From Ancylomarina sp. DW003 (GTDB lineage Bacteria; Bacteroidota; Bacteroidia; Bacteroidales; Marinifilaceae), in assembly GCF_029029505.1 (NCBI RefSeq), contig NZ_JAKJSD010000003.1, positions 248,001 to 312,000 of the forward strand: DNA of 64,000 nt. The letters run 5' to 3'. Below the pieces are notes generated by a model. That model searched no databases and had not been told where the DNA came from. It saw only the letters and a program-made list of their open reading frames with translations. This document shows, one piece after another, positions 1-9,702 of the stretch. The translations under genes were made by a program, and so were the position numbers. How positions within the stretch are numbered: position 1 is the first letter of the stretch; each line of letters opens with the position of its first letter.

Positions 1-12
1 AAATTATAACAG

Positions 13-1350
13 ATGAAACTTTGGGATAAAGGCACGAAGGTCAATCAGGATATAGAGAAGTTTACGGTAGGTAAGGATCGTGAACTTGATTTAGACTTAG
101 CACCATTTGATGTGTTAGGTTCAATCGCGCATTGCAAAATGCTATGTAGTATTGGTTTGCTAGAACAAGAAGAACTTGCTTTAGTTGAGACGGAACTGCA
201 AAAGATATTTGTCGATATTCAAAATGGAAACTTTTCAATTGATGACGGTGTTGAAGATGTTCACTCACAGGTTGAATTTCTACTGACAGAAGCTTTAGGT
301 GATGTGGGTAAGAAGATTCACTCCGGAAGATCGAGAAATGATCAGGTTCTGCTAGATCTAAAACTATTCACACGTCATCAGATTGAGAAAGTGGTGAATG
401 AAACCAAAGCATTATTCGATCAGCTAATTGAAAACTCTGAAAAGTATAAGGATGTGATTATCCCCGGATATACACACTTACAAGTCGCTATGCCATCCTC
501 TTTTGGCTTATGGTTTGGTGCATATGCAGAGGCTTTGAGCGATGATTTAGCTTTGTTGCAATCAGCCTTTAAGGTAGTTGATCAGAATCCATTAGGATCA
601 GGAGCGGGTTATGGCTCTTCATTTCCTCTAGATCGTCAAATGACCACAGATTTATTAGGCTTTGAGAGCTTGAATTACAATGTGGTTTATGCTCAAATGG
701 GAAGAGGGAAAATAGAGTTCGCTGTGGTATCTGCCTTATCTAATATGGCATACACACTTGGCAAATTAGCGATGGATGCCTGCTTATATAACTCGCAAAA
801 CTTCGGTTTTATCAGCTTTGCTGACGAGCTAACGACTGGTAGTAGCATTATGCCTCATAAAAAGAACCCTGATGTGTTCGAATTGGTTAGAGCAAGAGCA
901 AATTCATTGCAAGTGCTTCCGACGCAAATTCAAGCGGTAAGCTCGAATTTACCTTCGGGATATCACAGAGATTATCAGCTGACTAAAGAATTTTTTATGC
1001 CAGCGTTCGATCAGCTTAGTTCTTGTTTGCAGATGACTAAAACCATGCTTGCAGACGTGAAGATCAACAAAACTGTCATGAATGATGAAAAGTATCAATA
1101 TCTCTTTACAGTGGAGAAGGTGAATGAACTTGTCTTAAGTGGTATGCCATTCCGTGACGCTTATAAAGAAGTGGGAGCTTTAGTTGAATCTGGTGAATTT
1201 AAATTTGAAGGAGACCTAAAGCATCAACACGAGGGTAGTTTGGGTAATCTCTGCAATGAGGCAATAAAGTCAAAGCTTGAAAAAACGATTCAGGCCTTTA
1301 ATTTCGAAAAGATCGATAAAGCCTATCAAAATTTATTGGAGAGAAGTTAG
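13..1350 (+). CDS. argH: Argininosuccinate lyase
   Basis: Splits argininosuccinate into arginine and fumarate, the last step of arginine synthesis, in the cytosol. The three conserved blocks of the aspartase/fumarase superfamily are visible: SGRSRNDQV at residue 104, PGYTHLQ at 151 and GSSIMPHKKNPD at 276-287, the last being the mobile loop with the catalytic serine. The length of 445 residues is near the usual ~460. Only 12 bases precede it in the window, so its promoter and any upstream arg genes are cut off. carA follows after 56 bases on the same strand, so carbamoyl phosphate supply sits directly beside the final arginine step; co-transcription is an inference from spacing. Confidence 0.96.
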   Translation: MKLWDKGTKVNQDIEKFTVGKDRELDLDLAPFDVLGSIAHCKMLCSIGLLEQEELALVETELQKIFVDIQNGNFSIDDGVEDVHSQVEFLLTEALGDVGKKIHSGRSRNDQVLLDLKLFTRHQIEKVVNETKALFDQLIENSEKYKDVIIPGYTHLQVAMPSSFGLWFGAYAEALSDDLALLQSAFKVVDQNPLGSGAGYGSSFPLDRQMTTDLLGFESLNYNVVYAQMGRGKIEFAVVSALSNMAYTLGKLAMDACLYNSQNFGFISFADELTTGSSIMPHKKNPDVFELVRARANSLQVLPTQIQAVSSNLPSGYHRDYQLTKEFFMPAFDQLSSCLQMTKTMLADVKINKTVMNDEKYQYLFTVEKVNELVLSGMPFRDAYKEVGALVESGEFKFEGDLKHQHEGSLGNLCNEAIKSKLEKTIQAFNFEKIDKAYQNLLERS

Positions 1351-1406
1351 TATATTAATAGACAATTGAATAAAGAATTATAAACAACCATTATATAAAA
1401 CAATTT

Positions 1407-2480
1407 ATGTTGAAACAAGCAAAGCTAATACTAGAAGATGGTAGCGAGTATCAGGGTACTTCATTCGGTTATAAGGGATCGGTAGCCGGAGAAATGGTCT
1501 TTAATACGGCTATGACAGGGTATCCAGAAAGTTTAAGTGATCCCTCGTATCGTGGGCAAATTTTGGTGACGACTTTTCCTTTAATTGGAAACTACGGTGT
1601 GCCAGGTGATAGAAAAGAAGATGATTTGTTTCGTCATTTCGAGTCAGAGAAGATTCAACTATCTGGTTTTGTTGTATCAGATTACACAGAAGATTTTAGC
1701 CATTGGAACGCTAGCTTAAGCCTTTCAGATTGGATGAAAGAGCATCAAATTCCCGGTATTTATGGCGTAGATACAAGAGCACTGACCAAGAAACTTCGTA
1801 ATAATGGAAGTATGAAGGCAAAGATTATTGTTACTGAAGACGTTCCTTTTATCGATCCTAATTCTCGCCATTTGGTTTCTGAAGTGAGTACGACAGAGAT
1901 TAAGAGCTACGGAAAAGGTAAACACAAGATTCTACTTTTGGATTGTGGTGTGAAGAACAATATCATCCGTTGCCTTTTGAAGCGTGATACAACTGTTACA
2001 CGTGTTCCTTACGATTTTGATTTCACGAATGAAGATTACGACGGCCTGTTCATTTCTAATGGCCCTGGTGATCCTAAACAGAATGTTAAGGCTATAGAGC
2101 ACGTAAAAACAGCTTTGAGTCAGGATAAACCGATAATGGGAATTTGCCTGGGCACACAGCTTATGGCTCTGGCTTCTGGAGCTGATACTTATAAGTTAAA
2201 ATACGGACACCGCTCTCACAATCAGCCAGTACTTTTAAAAGGTACAAAGCGATGTTATATCACCTCTCAGAATCATGGCTATGCCATCGATACAGCAACA
2301 TTACCATCAGATTGGGAGGTTTTATTCGAGAATGCTAATGATAATACTTGTGAGGGAATCAAACACAAAATCAAACCTTTCTTCTCATCACAGTTTCACC
2401 CTGAGGCTTCAAGTGGACCAACTGATACGGAATTCTTATTCGATGATTTCATAGAAATGATTGAAGCGTATAAAGGGTAA
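1407..2480 (+). CDS. carA: Carbamoyl-phosphate synthase, small (glutaminase) subunit
   Basis: Hydrolyses glutamine and channels ammonia to CarB for carbamoyl phosphate synthesis (arginine and pyrimidines). The N-terminal CPSase small-chain domain (about residues 1-150) is followed by a class I glutamine amidotransferase domain. The nucleophile is Cys247 in MGICLGTQ; the triad is completed by His331 and Glu333 in QFHPEA. The N-terminal blocks GEMVFNTAMTGYPE and PLIGNYGVPGD resemble the eukaryotic CAD/CPS-I type more than the E. coli type, from memory of those sequences. The stop is 57 bases before the preferred carB start, so the pair should be co-transcribed. Confidence 0.96.
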   Translation: MLKQAKLILEDGSEYQGTSFGYKGSVAGEMVFNTAMTGYPESLSDPSYRGQILVTTFPLIGNYGVPGDRKEDDLFRHFESEKIQLSGFVVSDYTEDFSHWNASLSLSDWMKEHQIPGIYGVDTRALTKKLRNNGSMKAKIIVTEDVPFIDPNSRHLVSEVSTTEIKSYGKGKHKILLLDCGVKNNIIRCLLKRDTTVTRVPYDFDFTNEDYDGLFISNGPGDPKQNVKAIEHVKTALSQDKPIMGICLGTQLMALASGADTYKLKYGHRSHNQPVLLKGTKRCYITSQNHGYAIDTATLPSDWEVLFENANDNTCEGIKHKIKPFFSSQFHPEASSGPTDTEFLFDDFIEMIEAYKG

Positions 2481-2537
2481 AGTATAAAGCTTAAAGTGAA
2501 AAAAGGGATATCAGAATTAACATTAACTCAGAAAAAC

Positions 2538-5500
2538 ATGACTCATAATATAAAGAAGGTATTAGTATTAGGTTCCGGAGCACTTAAGATTGGTGAAGCG
2601 GGTGAGTTTGATTACTCAGGTTCTCAGGCTTTAAAGGCCATGAAGGAAGAAGGGATCAAAACTGTACTAATAAATCCCAATATTGCAACCGTACAAACAT
2701 CAAAAGGTATTGCAGATGAAATCTACTTTCTACCTGTTACGCCTCATTTTGTAGAACAAGTGATCCTAAAAGAGAAGCCGGATGGTATTCTTTTAGCATT
2801 TGGTGGACAAACTGCACTGAATTGTGGTATTGAGCTTTTCAATGCAGGAACTCTTGAAAAATATAATCTAAAAGTACTTGGAACACCTATCGAGACAATC
2901 ATTAAAACAGAAGATAGGGAAATATTTGCTAATGAACTTCGCAAGATTGACGTAAAAACGCCAAACAGTATGGCTGTAGGGTCGATTGATGCGGCTTTGG
3001 AAGCAGCAGAAGAACTTGGTTTCCCAATCATTGTTCGTGCAGCCTTCACATTAGGTGGACAAGGTTCAGGTTTCTGTAATAATATGGATGAGCTAAGAAG
3101 CTTAGCAGAAAATGCTTTGTCCTATTCATCTCAAATATTAATTGAAGAGTCTCTGAAAGGTTGGAAAGAGGTAGAATACGAGGTTGTTCGTGATGCTTAC
3201 GACAACTGTATTACGGTATGTAATATGGAGAATTTTGATCCGCTTGGAATCCATACGGGTGAAAGTATCGTAATTGCGCCATCGCAAACTCTTACGAACT
3301 CGGAATACCACAAGTTAAGATCACTCGCTCTTAAGATTATCCGCCATATGGGCGTGGTTGGAGAGTGTAACGTTCAATACGCACTCGATCCAAATTCAGA
3401 GGATTATCGTGTGATTGAGGTGAATGCTCGTCTATCTAGATCTTCAGCATTAGCCTCTAAAGCAACAGGTTACCCACTAGCTTTTGTAGCAGCAAAATTA
3501 GGATTGGGTTATGCATTGCAAGATCTAAAGAATGCTGTAACCAAGACAACTACAGCTTGTTTTGAGCCAGCTCTCGATTATGTGGTATGTAAAATTCCGC
3601 GTTGGGATTTGAATAAATTCGAAGGCGTGACCAAGGAGATTGGTTCAAGCATGAAGTCGGTTGGAGAAGTGATGGCCATTGGTCGAAACTTTGAGGAAGC
3701 TATTCAAAAAGGTCTGAGAATGATCGGGCAGGGCATGCATGGTTTTGTGGGGAATGTCCATTCTAAGTTTGAGGATGTTGATAAAGAATTGGCTAACCCT
3801 ACAGATATGAGAATATTTGCTGTTGCTCAGGCTTTCGAAAAAGGATACTCAGTCAACCAGATTCATGATTTAACGGCTATTGATAAATGGTTCTTGAGTA
3901 AATTGGAGAACATTTCTAAACTAAAATGGGATTTAAAGAAAAGCAACGAATTAAGTTCTCTAGATTCTGGTCTATTGCGCAAGGCTAAAGTGTATGGATT
4001 TTCTGATTTTCAGATCGCTCGTTTTGTTCTAAAACCTGAAAGTGGAAATATGGAATCTGAGCTTTTACAGGTAAGGAATACACGTAAAAAACTTGGAATT
4101 ACTCCGGTTGTAAAGCAAATTGATACGCTTGCAGCCGAATATCCTGCTCAAACCAACTACCTTTATTTAACTTATAGTGGAAGTGAAGATGACTTGGTTT
4201 ATGAGAATGACAATAAGTCAGTTATCGTTCTTGGTTCTGGTGCATATCGTATTGGCTCCAGCGTGGAATTCGACTGGTGTAGTGTAAATGCTTTAAGTGG
4301 TGTGAAGAAAGAAGGTTACCGTTCAGTTATGATCAATTACAATCCGGAAACGGTAAGTACAGACTATGATGTTTGTGATCGATTATACTTTGATGAACTA
4401 TCTTTTGAAAGAGTCCTTGATATAATTGATTTGGAACAACCTAAAGGCGTAATTGTATCGGTGGGAGGTCAAATTCCTAATAACCTCTCTATGAGATTGC
4501 ATAAGTCTGAAGTCAAGGTTCTCGGAACATCTCCAGAGAGTATTGACAGAGCTGAAAATAGAAAGACTTTCTCTGCAATGCTTGATGATTTGGGAGTAGA
4601 TCAGCCACGTTGGGCAGAATTGAGTAGTATTGAAGCCATTCATACCTTTATCGATGAAGTAGACTTCCCTGTTTTGATTCGTCCAAGTTACGTGCTTTCA
4701 GGTGCCGCTATGAATGTGGTGTCTAATAAAAATGAGTTGGAACATTTCTTGAATTTGGCGACACAGGTGTCTAAACAATATCCTGTCGTGGTGAGTGAAT
4801 TTATTCAGCAAGCCAAGGAAATTGAGTTTGATGGGGTCGCTAAAAATGGTGAAATTCTGATAGATGCAATCTCTGAACATGTTGAATTTGCAGGTGTTCA
4901 CTCAGGAGATGCGACCTTGGTATTCCCTCCGCAGAAACTGTATTTTGAAACAATTCGACGTATCAGAAAGATTGCAAGTGAAATTGCCAATTCATTGAAT
5001 ATCACTGGGCCATTTAACATGCAACTTCTGGCAAAGGATAATGATATAAAAGTGATCGAATGTAATGTAAGAGCTAGTCGAAGTTTTCCTTTTGTATCCA
5101 AAGTAATGGATTACAATTTTGTAGAGCTGGCTGCTACAGCAATGTTAGATGGACCAATTCCTACGCAAATGCCATCTATGTTTGAATTAGAAAATATTGG
5201 TGTGAAAGCCTCACAGTTCTCCTTCTCGAGACTGTCAAAAGCCGACCCTATTTTGGGTGTAGATATGGCTTCGACAGGTGAAGTTGGTTGTATTGGACCA
5301 GATTATTACGATGCGATACTAAAGTCAATGTTGTCAGTGGGTTATCGAATTCCGAAGAAGAGTGTTTTGATTAGTAGCGGACCTATTCGCTCGAAAATCG
5401 AACTCCTTCAGAGCACTCAAATGTTACAAGAGAAAGGTTACAAAATATATGGAACACGAGGGACTGCAAAATTTCTTTCTGAGAATGGTGTTGAGATAGA

Positions 5501-5762
5501 AGCTGTAGCATGGCCAGATGAAAAAGGTGAAAAGACAGCCTTAGATTTGATCAGAAGTAAAGAGGTTGATTTCGTTATCAATATTCCGAAGAACTTAAGC
5601 GAAAATGAACTTTTCAATGATTATCAAATCAGACGTGCAGCTATCGATCTAAATGTACCTTTGGTAACCAATGCAAGATTGGCTAGTGCCTTTATTTATT
5701 CTTTCTGTAAAAAATCACAAGAAACCTTGGATATTAACACCTATAGCCACTATTTATCCTAA
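2538..5762 (+). CDS. carB: Carbamoyl-phosphate synthase, large subunit
   Basis: Makes carbamoyl phosphate from bicarbonate, ammonia and two ATP, paired with CarA. Two homologous halves each begin with a P-loop-like ATP-grasp entry (VLVLGSGALKIGEAGEF near the N-terminus, VIVLGSGAYRIGSSVEF about 560 residues later). The last ~140 residues form an MGS-like allosteric domain (SSGPIRSKIELLQSTQ, YGTRGTAKFL). The frame is open from a GTG at 2496, but homology starts at the ATG at 2538 (MTHNIKKVLVLGSG), giving 1074 residues against 1073 in E. coli, so I prefer 2538. The N-terminal motif resembles eukaryotic CPS rather than E. coli CarB. A strong terminator follows the stop. Confidence 0.95.
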   Translation: MTHNIKKVLVLGSGALKIGEAGEFDYSGSQALKAMKEEGIKTVLINPNIATVQTSKGIADEIYFLPVTPHFVEQVILKEKPDGILLAFGGQTALNCGIELFNAGTLEKYNLKVLGTPIETIIKTEDREIFANELRKIDVKTPNSMAVGSIDAALEAAEELGFPIIVRAAFTLGGQGSGFCNNMDELRSLAENALSYSSQILIEESLKGWKEVEYEVVRDAYDNCITVCNMENFDPLGIHTGESIVIAPSQTLTNSEYHKLRSLALKIIRHMGVVGECNVQYALDPNSEDYRVIEVNARLSRSSALASKATGYPLAFVAAKLGLGYALQDLKNAVTKTTTACFEPALDYVVCKIPRWDLNKFEGVTKEIGSSMKSVGEVMAIGRNFEEAIQKGLRMIGQGMHGFVGNVHSKFEDVDKELANPTDMRIFAVAQAFEKGYSVNQIHDLTAIDKWFLSKLENISKLKWDLKKSNELSSLDSGLLRKAKVYGFSDFQIARFVLKPESGNMESELLQVRNTRKKLGITPVVKQIDTLAAEYPAQTNYLYLTYSGSEDDLVYENDNKSVIVLGSGAYRIGSSVEFDWCSVNALSGVKKEGYRSVMINYNPETVSTDYDVCDRLYFDELSFERVLDIIDLEQPKGVIVSVGGQIPNNLSMRLHKSEVKVLGTSPESIDRAENRKTFSAMLDDLGVDQPRWAELSSIEAIHTFIDEVDFPVLIRPSYVLSGAAMNVVSNKNELEHFLNLATQVSKQYPVVVSEFIQQAKEIEFDGVAKNGEILIDAISEHVEFAGVHSGDATLVFPPQKLYFETIRRIRKIASEIANSLNITGPFNMQLLAKDNDIKVIECNVRASRSFPFVSKVMDYNFVELAATAMLDGPIPTQMPSMFELENIGVKASQFSFSRLSKADPILGVDMASTGEVGCIGPDYYDAILKSMLSVGYRIPKKSVLISSGPIRSKIELLQSTQMLQEKGYKIYGTRGTAKFLSENGVEIEAVAWPDEKGEKTALDLIRSKEVDFVINIPKNLSENELFNDYQIRRAAIDLNVPLVTNARLASAFIYSFCKKSQETLDINTYSHYLS

Positions 5763-5789
5763 GCTTCTAATAAATTAACCAAAGTTTAT

Positions 5790-5820
5790 CCCAACAGCTT
5801 CAAAGTTGTTGGGATTTTTA
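5790..5820 (+). terminator. Intrinsic terminator after carB
   Basis: An 11-pair stem (arms 5790-5800 and 5803-5813, one G-U pair) is followed by a T-rich run. It lies 28 bases after the carB stop and closes the argH-carAB block. Confidence 0.85.
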
Positions 5821-6112
5821 TTGGTATTCGTTAAAGTGTTGCTAGATTATTAATAAATGTGGTCATTGTAATTTGTTAAATAACATGGAGTGTTAAAAAA
5901 CATCTATTCTTCCATTAGTACTAAATTCTTTGTAATTAAGTTGTTGTGTTGACTTTCCCATATAAGTCATTATGTTGATAAAAATAAATGATGTTTCTGG
6001 GTTACTTTTTCATGAATAAAAGAATTAAGGGATGAGAATATATAATTTATTATATGACTACTAGAGTATTTATATTTTATCAGCTCATTAATTTTAATTT
6101 AAAAATTTATTT
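5821..6112. other. AT-rich intergenic stretch, no gene seen
   Basis: About 290 very AT-rich bases lie between the carB terminator and the next lipoprotein gene. I found no convincing ORF, RNA gene or exact TAnnTTTG element on the plus strand; it presumably holds a non-consensus promoter for the lipoprotein. Confidence 0.5.
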
Positions 6113-7690
6113 ATGAAAAAAAGTTCTCTATTATTAATGTTATTAGTAACAATTATCTCTTGTATGAAAGACGATGGATTTATTGAGTCCACTCCGGTAC
6201 CCAAGGATTCTCCTATAAGAAGGACAAAATCTGACATAGGAGCAAAAAATTGGGATTGGACAACTGATCAGGTTTTGGAAATGTATGTAGCAGATCCGGT
6301 AACCCACAAATCGTTAAGAATCGAAGGGCAGAAAACACCCTTTTATAACAACAACAGTGATTTATCAGATTATCAGGATATGCATCCGGAAGATGGCTGG
6401 ATGTTAGTGTTTCGTAACTTTGGTTCAAGCACAATTGCACCGGTCGGAGGTTTACCATCTTTTGCATTGTATAATAAGTATTCCGGTGTTTTACGTGTTA
6501 TGACCTATTTTAATAAAGATCAAAATGCAAGTTTTACCAACTTGTTAGCCTGTCTAAAACTTAGTCGTAGCTCTGATAAATCTTCATTGTTTACATTTTA
6601 TTCAGGTCCTGGAAACTCACCCATTGATAAACATGATTTAAAGGTTAATATTAATCATACGACTAAAGGCTATGATGCACAGCATTTTTGGCATTCTGCA
6701 GATTTTGTTTTATCAGGTTATGATCCTACTTTGAAAGATAGAGATGTTGTCTTTGATTACACGATTGAAGGAGTTGATATAAACAGAGGAGAAGGTGGAA
6801 TTAACGGATCTGTGGAGCAGATACTGTCTAAAAGAAAAGTTTCTGGTTTTTGGAGCTTTGTTGACCAATTGAAAAGTGGCGTAGATACAGGGGTTTCATT
6901 TTTTAACAGTGCAGAGGATGGCATAGAGGTTGTTAATAAAATTAAAACAGGATCAGTTGGAACAAAGAGTGCAAGGGAGGTATCCCATGAAGTTGTTTCT
7001 GGAAAAACAAAGATTGCAGCTACTACTGTAATTGCAGCTGCATCTGCAGCTCTTGGATTCGTCAAAGGTTTTATTGATTCTGGTAAATCACAAGTACCTA
7101 TTAAATTTGATGTTGATCTTGATGTGAAATTAAAGTTCACAAAGAATTCTTCTTTGTATATGATGAAGATGGCATTGAATGATAATAGCCAACATGCTTC
7201 TGCTATAAAACCAGTTCAGCATATACCTTGGGGAGTATTTAATTTAAAGAGCGCCCCTGCTTATCAATCTACTGAATATGCATATTATAGCCCGAGAATG
7301 GGTGCTCCTTATAAAATAGAAATCGAAGATTTAATAAGTGTTGGTACATCTGATTTTTTATCAAACATAATGCACAATCCAGAGTTGAAAAATGTGAGCT
7401 ATGCAGTTGGATTTGTAAAGAAAAGATATCGTGATAAACCTAAATATTTTACGGGATTTGGTTATTCTGCAGTTAATAGAGTAACTGAAATGTCTAGCAG
7501 TCCGATTTATTATCCAGAAGCGAAGGTTGTGGAATTGGCAATTAAAGTTACTCATAAATATAATCATCCTAGAGAAGGAGTGAAATATATTAGTATTGTT
7601 AAAACATATCCAATTAAAGCTGGTTCATGGAACCCTAGAGTTGTTATCACAGATGATAATGGACCTGATACGCCTTCCAATGAACTATAA
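6113..7690 (+). CDS. Large lipoprotein of unknown function
   Basis: A 525-residue exported protein I cannot assign. The N-terminus is a classical lipoprotein signal with lipobox IISC and lipidated Cys17; the next residues MKDD are acidic, as in many surface lipoproteins of the phylum. A block around residues 85-135 (DGWMLVFRNFG, FALYNKYSGVLRVM) recalls uncharacterised Bacteroidota surface proteins, from memory only. Near residues 299-322 is an alanine-rich hydrophobic stretch (IAATTVIAAASAALGFVKGF), unusual in the middle of a soluble protein. The C-terminal half looks beta-rich. It stands alone, flanked by AT-rich intergenic DNA, with a terminator 150 bases downstream. An adhesin or pore-type protein is possible but unproven. 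Confidence 0.8.
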   Translation: MKKSSLLLMLLVTIISCMKDDGFIESTPVPKDSPIRRTKSDIGAKNWDWTTDQVLEMYVADPVTHKSLRIEGQKTPFYNNNSDLSDYQDMHPEDGWMLVFRNFGSSTIAPVGGLPSFALYNKYSGVLRVMTYFNKDQNASFTNLLACLKLSRSSDKSSLFTFYSGPGNSPIDKHDLKVNINHTTKGYDAQHFWHSADFVLSGYDPTLKDRDVVFDYTIEGVDINRGEGGINGSVEQILSKRKVSGFWSFVDQLKSGVDTGVSFFNSAEDGIEVVNKIKTGSVGTKSAREVSHEVVSGKTKIAATTVIAAASAALGFVKGFIDSGKSQVPIKFDVDLDVKLKFTKNSSLYMMKMALNDNSQHASAIKPVQHIPWGVFNLKSAPAYQSTEYAYYSPRMGAPYKIEIEDLISVGTSDFLSNIMHNPELKNVSYAVGFVKKRYRDKPKYFTGFGYSAVNRVTEMSSSPIYYPEAKVVELAIKVTHKYNHPREGVKYISIVKTYPIKAGSWNPRVVITDDNGPDTPSNEL

Positions 7691-7841
7691 AGAAAATAGT
7701 ATTTAGAAATTTTAAAATATAGTTCTTATGAAACTAGATTAGTTCGTGAATAAGTAATAATTTGTTCTTTCTAGATGAAAACCAAAAGAGCGATGAATAT
7801 TTATAATTTTTATTTATCCTAGATTCTAGCAACCAAAATTA

Positions 7842-7877
7842 ATCCTGACATGTTATCGAACTGTCAGGATTTTTTTA
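7842..7877 (+). terminator. Intrinsic terminator downstream of the lipoprotein gene
   Basis: A perfect 9-pair stem (7842-7850 with 7862-7870) precedes seven T residues. It is 150 bases beyond the lipoprotein stop; the 7691-7841 interval before it is AT-rich and shows no credible ORF. Confidence 0.8.
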
Positions 7878-7927
7878 TTATATCTGATATAAATTGTTTT
7901 GAATATCTCTTTTAGTATTCAAAAAGC

Positions 7928-7935
7928 TATTTTTG
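7928..7935 (+). promoter_or_regulatory. Bacteroidota -7 element for the hydrolase
   Basis: TATTTTTG matches TAnnTTTG exactly and places a start site near 7942, about 20 bases before the ATG at 7962. This argues for that ATG over the upstream in-frame TTG at 7899, which lies ahead of the promoter. Confidence 0.55.
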
Positions 7936-7961
7936 TTATTCATAAAACAGACCTAACAGAA

Positions 7962-8741
7962 ATGACATTAGTATTCGATATAACTAAAGCTCAAGGACAG
8001 TTTACTTTATCTTCATTTAAATCTAAGCTTAGAGGTGAAGTGCCGTATTTTGTCTATCTACCTCCCAATTGGAATCCGAATGGTAACTACAGGCTTATAT
8101 TGTTTTTACATGGGCAAGGAGGAGATGAAGGAACTTTCTCTAAGTATGTTGGTGCCGAACAATTGAATCAATGGATTTTAACAGGAGAGGTTAATGAACT
8201 TGTGATTGCTGGTATTCGCGGAGATCATGATAGAGATAATATCCAATGGTTTACTCCGGAAAATGAAGCTTTACTTATTCCTGAGCTAAATGGCGAATTT
8301 ATCCAGTTTTGCAGAGATCATTTTAAGGCTGGTGGAGAGAAGGAAGGTGTTTCCCTTGAAGGTCATTCAAGAGGCGGAGGTGGAGCTTTACATTATCTGT
8401 TTAAATACCCCAAGAATTTTAAGTCTGTTATTTCGATGGGTTATGTGAGTGATTACACCTTATTTGATAACAAAGAGATGGCATTAAAAAATAAAGAGAT
8501 TTTAATTGAATCAGGCGTTAAGCTCCATATGGAAATTGGAACAGAAGATAGATTTGTTAGAAATCAAAATAGGAAGGCAAGTTTCAGTATGCATGAATAT
8601 CTGGATGAAATAAAACTACCCCACAACTTTGAGTATTTATATGGGGTAGAACACGGTTTCGATAGCTTTTGGCAACATTATTCAGATGAAGGCATACAGA
8701 ATGGCTTACGACATCTTAAAAGACATTGTTTGGGTTTATAA
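7962..8741 (+). CDS. Alpha/beta hydrolase, esterase/PHB-depolymerase-like
   Basis: A 259-residue serine hydrolase without a signal peptide, so probably cytosolic. The oxyanion region LILFLHGQGGDEG is followed by the nucleophile elbow GHSRGG (Ser136). The acid is probably the Asp of GTEDRFV and the base the His of GVEHGFDSFW. The layout fits the predicted esterase/polyhydroxybutyrate depolymerase group (Esterase D-like). The substrate cannot be read from sequence. The start is the ATG just downstream of an exact TAnnTTTG element. It is convergent with the lipoprotein gene at 8743, with one base between the stops. Confidence 0.8.
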   Translation: MTLVFDITKAQGQFTLSSFKSKLRGEVPYFVYLPPNWNPNGNYRLILFLHGQGGDEGTFSKYVGAEQLNQWILTGEVNELVIAGIRGDHDRDNIQWFTPENEALLIPELNGEFIQFCRDHFKAGGEKEGVSLEGHSRGGGGALHYLFKYPKNFKSVISMGYVSDYTLFDNKEMALKNKEILIESGVKLHMEIGTEDRFVRNQNRKASFSMHEYLDEIKLPHNFEYLYGVEHGFDSFWQHYSDEGIQNGLRHLKRHCLGL

Positions 8742-8742
8742 T

Positions 8743-9531
8743 TTATGATCCTAATATAATCTTTCGAACTACAGCTTCCATATCGATCGTTTCATCAGAA
8801 AATTTATATCCAATCTGGAAAATTAAACCATCGTACCAGGCATAGTACATTTTAGAACCTGTTGAAGTATGCTCAATTAGCTTGTCAGATTCATCGTATG
8901 AATAATAAGGGTACATTGTAGACCAATGTCTAAATCGATCTTTATAGAAAAGTGGTAGATCTGGAGTTAATTCCTTCATTTCATAGATTCTGACACCAAT
9001 AGGTTCAGCAGGAGCATTAACTTTAAAGTCTTTTATCCAACCATCTATTGGATCTTCATCAGAATCAGGGTTGTCAATAAACGGATTGTCAGTCAATTGA
9101 GTCGCTGAAATGATGAAGAAATCCTGATTATCGGCTTTATATTCGGCATTATTTTCGAAATAAGAAATTTGAATTTCGAATATAAGTTTGTTAGTCGCAT
9201 TCCAAAAGGTAACAATATTGGCTTTTTGAGTTCCTGGTGAGAAAGGAAGGTCAGCAACATTGGGTAGATGAATTGCCTCTCTCATTTCTTTAGGTATGCT
9301 TGAAAATCCTTCAGTAATAGAGGTGGGTTCATAATAATTAACACCTTCCGATTTTGGGTTTTCAAGTATTTTGAAATCGTCATTATAAGTTCTGGAATCA
9401 CCTTTTACCTTGTTTAAATCTTCGACTAAAGCTTCGTTTTCATCGACATACTCTTTAGGCTTAGATTCACTTTGGCAAGAAAATAAGATTAGACTTAAAC
9501 AAATGATTGATAGGGATAGAATGACTCTCAT
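8743..9531 (-). CDS. Lipoprotein of unknown function
   Basis: A short lipoprotein signal ends in the lipobox LFSC; with the ATG at 9531 as start the lipidated cysteine is Cys19 (an in-frame TTG two codons upstream is less likely). The mature part is acidic (ESKPKEYVDENEALVEDL), then a compact beta-rich domain with paired aromatic residues (YYAWYDGLIFQIGYKF near the C-terminus). I do not recognise a family. It lies 171 bases after the M28 peptidase gene on the same strand; shared transcription is possible. No terminator is evident between it and the convergent hydrolase. Confidence 0.75.
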   Translation of the reverse strand: MRVILSLSIICLSLILFSCQSESKPKEYVDENEALVEDLNKVKGDSRTYNDDFKILENPKSEGVNYYEPTSITEGFSSIPKEMREAIHLPNVADLPFSPGTQKANIVTFWNATNKLIFEIQISYFENNAEYKADNQDFFIISATQLTDNPFIDNPDSDEDPIDGWIKDFKVNAPAEPIGVRIYEMKELTPDLPLFYKDRFRHWSTMYPYYSYDESDKLIEHTSTGSKMYYAWYDGLIFQIGYKFSDETIDMEAVVRKIILGS

Positions 9532-9702
9532 AAACAAGATCGTATTAATTATATTTTACAAATTTAACTCATCTTATCTTAAAAAACAGAAATAAACTGA
9601 ACAAATAATTAGATTATATGATTTTAATATAGATTATTTCGTTGATAAAAGATTTAAAATTAAGGATGAATGACCATAAATTTAAGATTTACAAGAATTA
9701 GA

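Noticed and set aside
2744-3049. A 101-codon minus-strand ORF inside carB
   Set aside because: Lies wholly within a conserved gene on the other strand and has no recognisable domain; a frame shadow.
6757-7140. A 127-codon minus-strand ORF inside the orphan lipoprotein gene
   Set aside because: The plus-strand gene has a clear lipoprotein signal and continuous frame; the opposing frame is low-complexity and has no start context.
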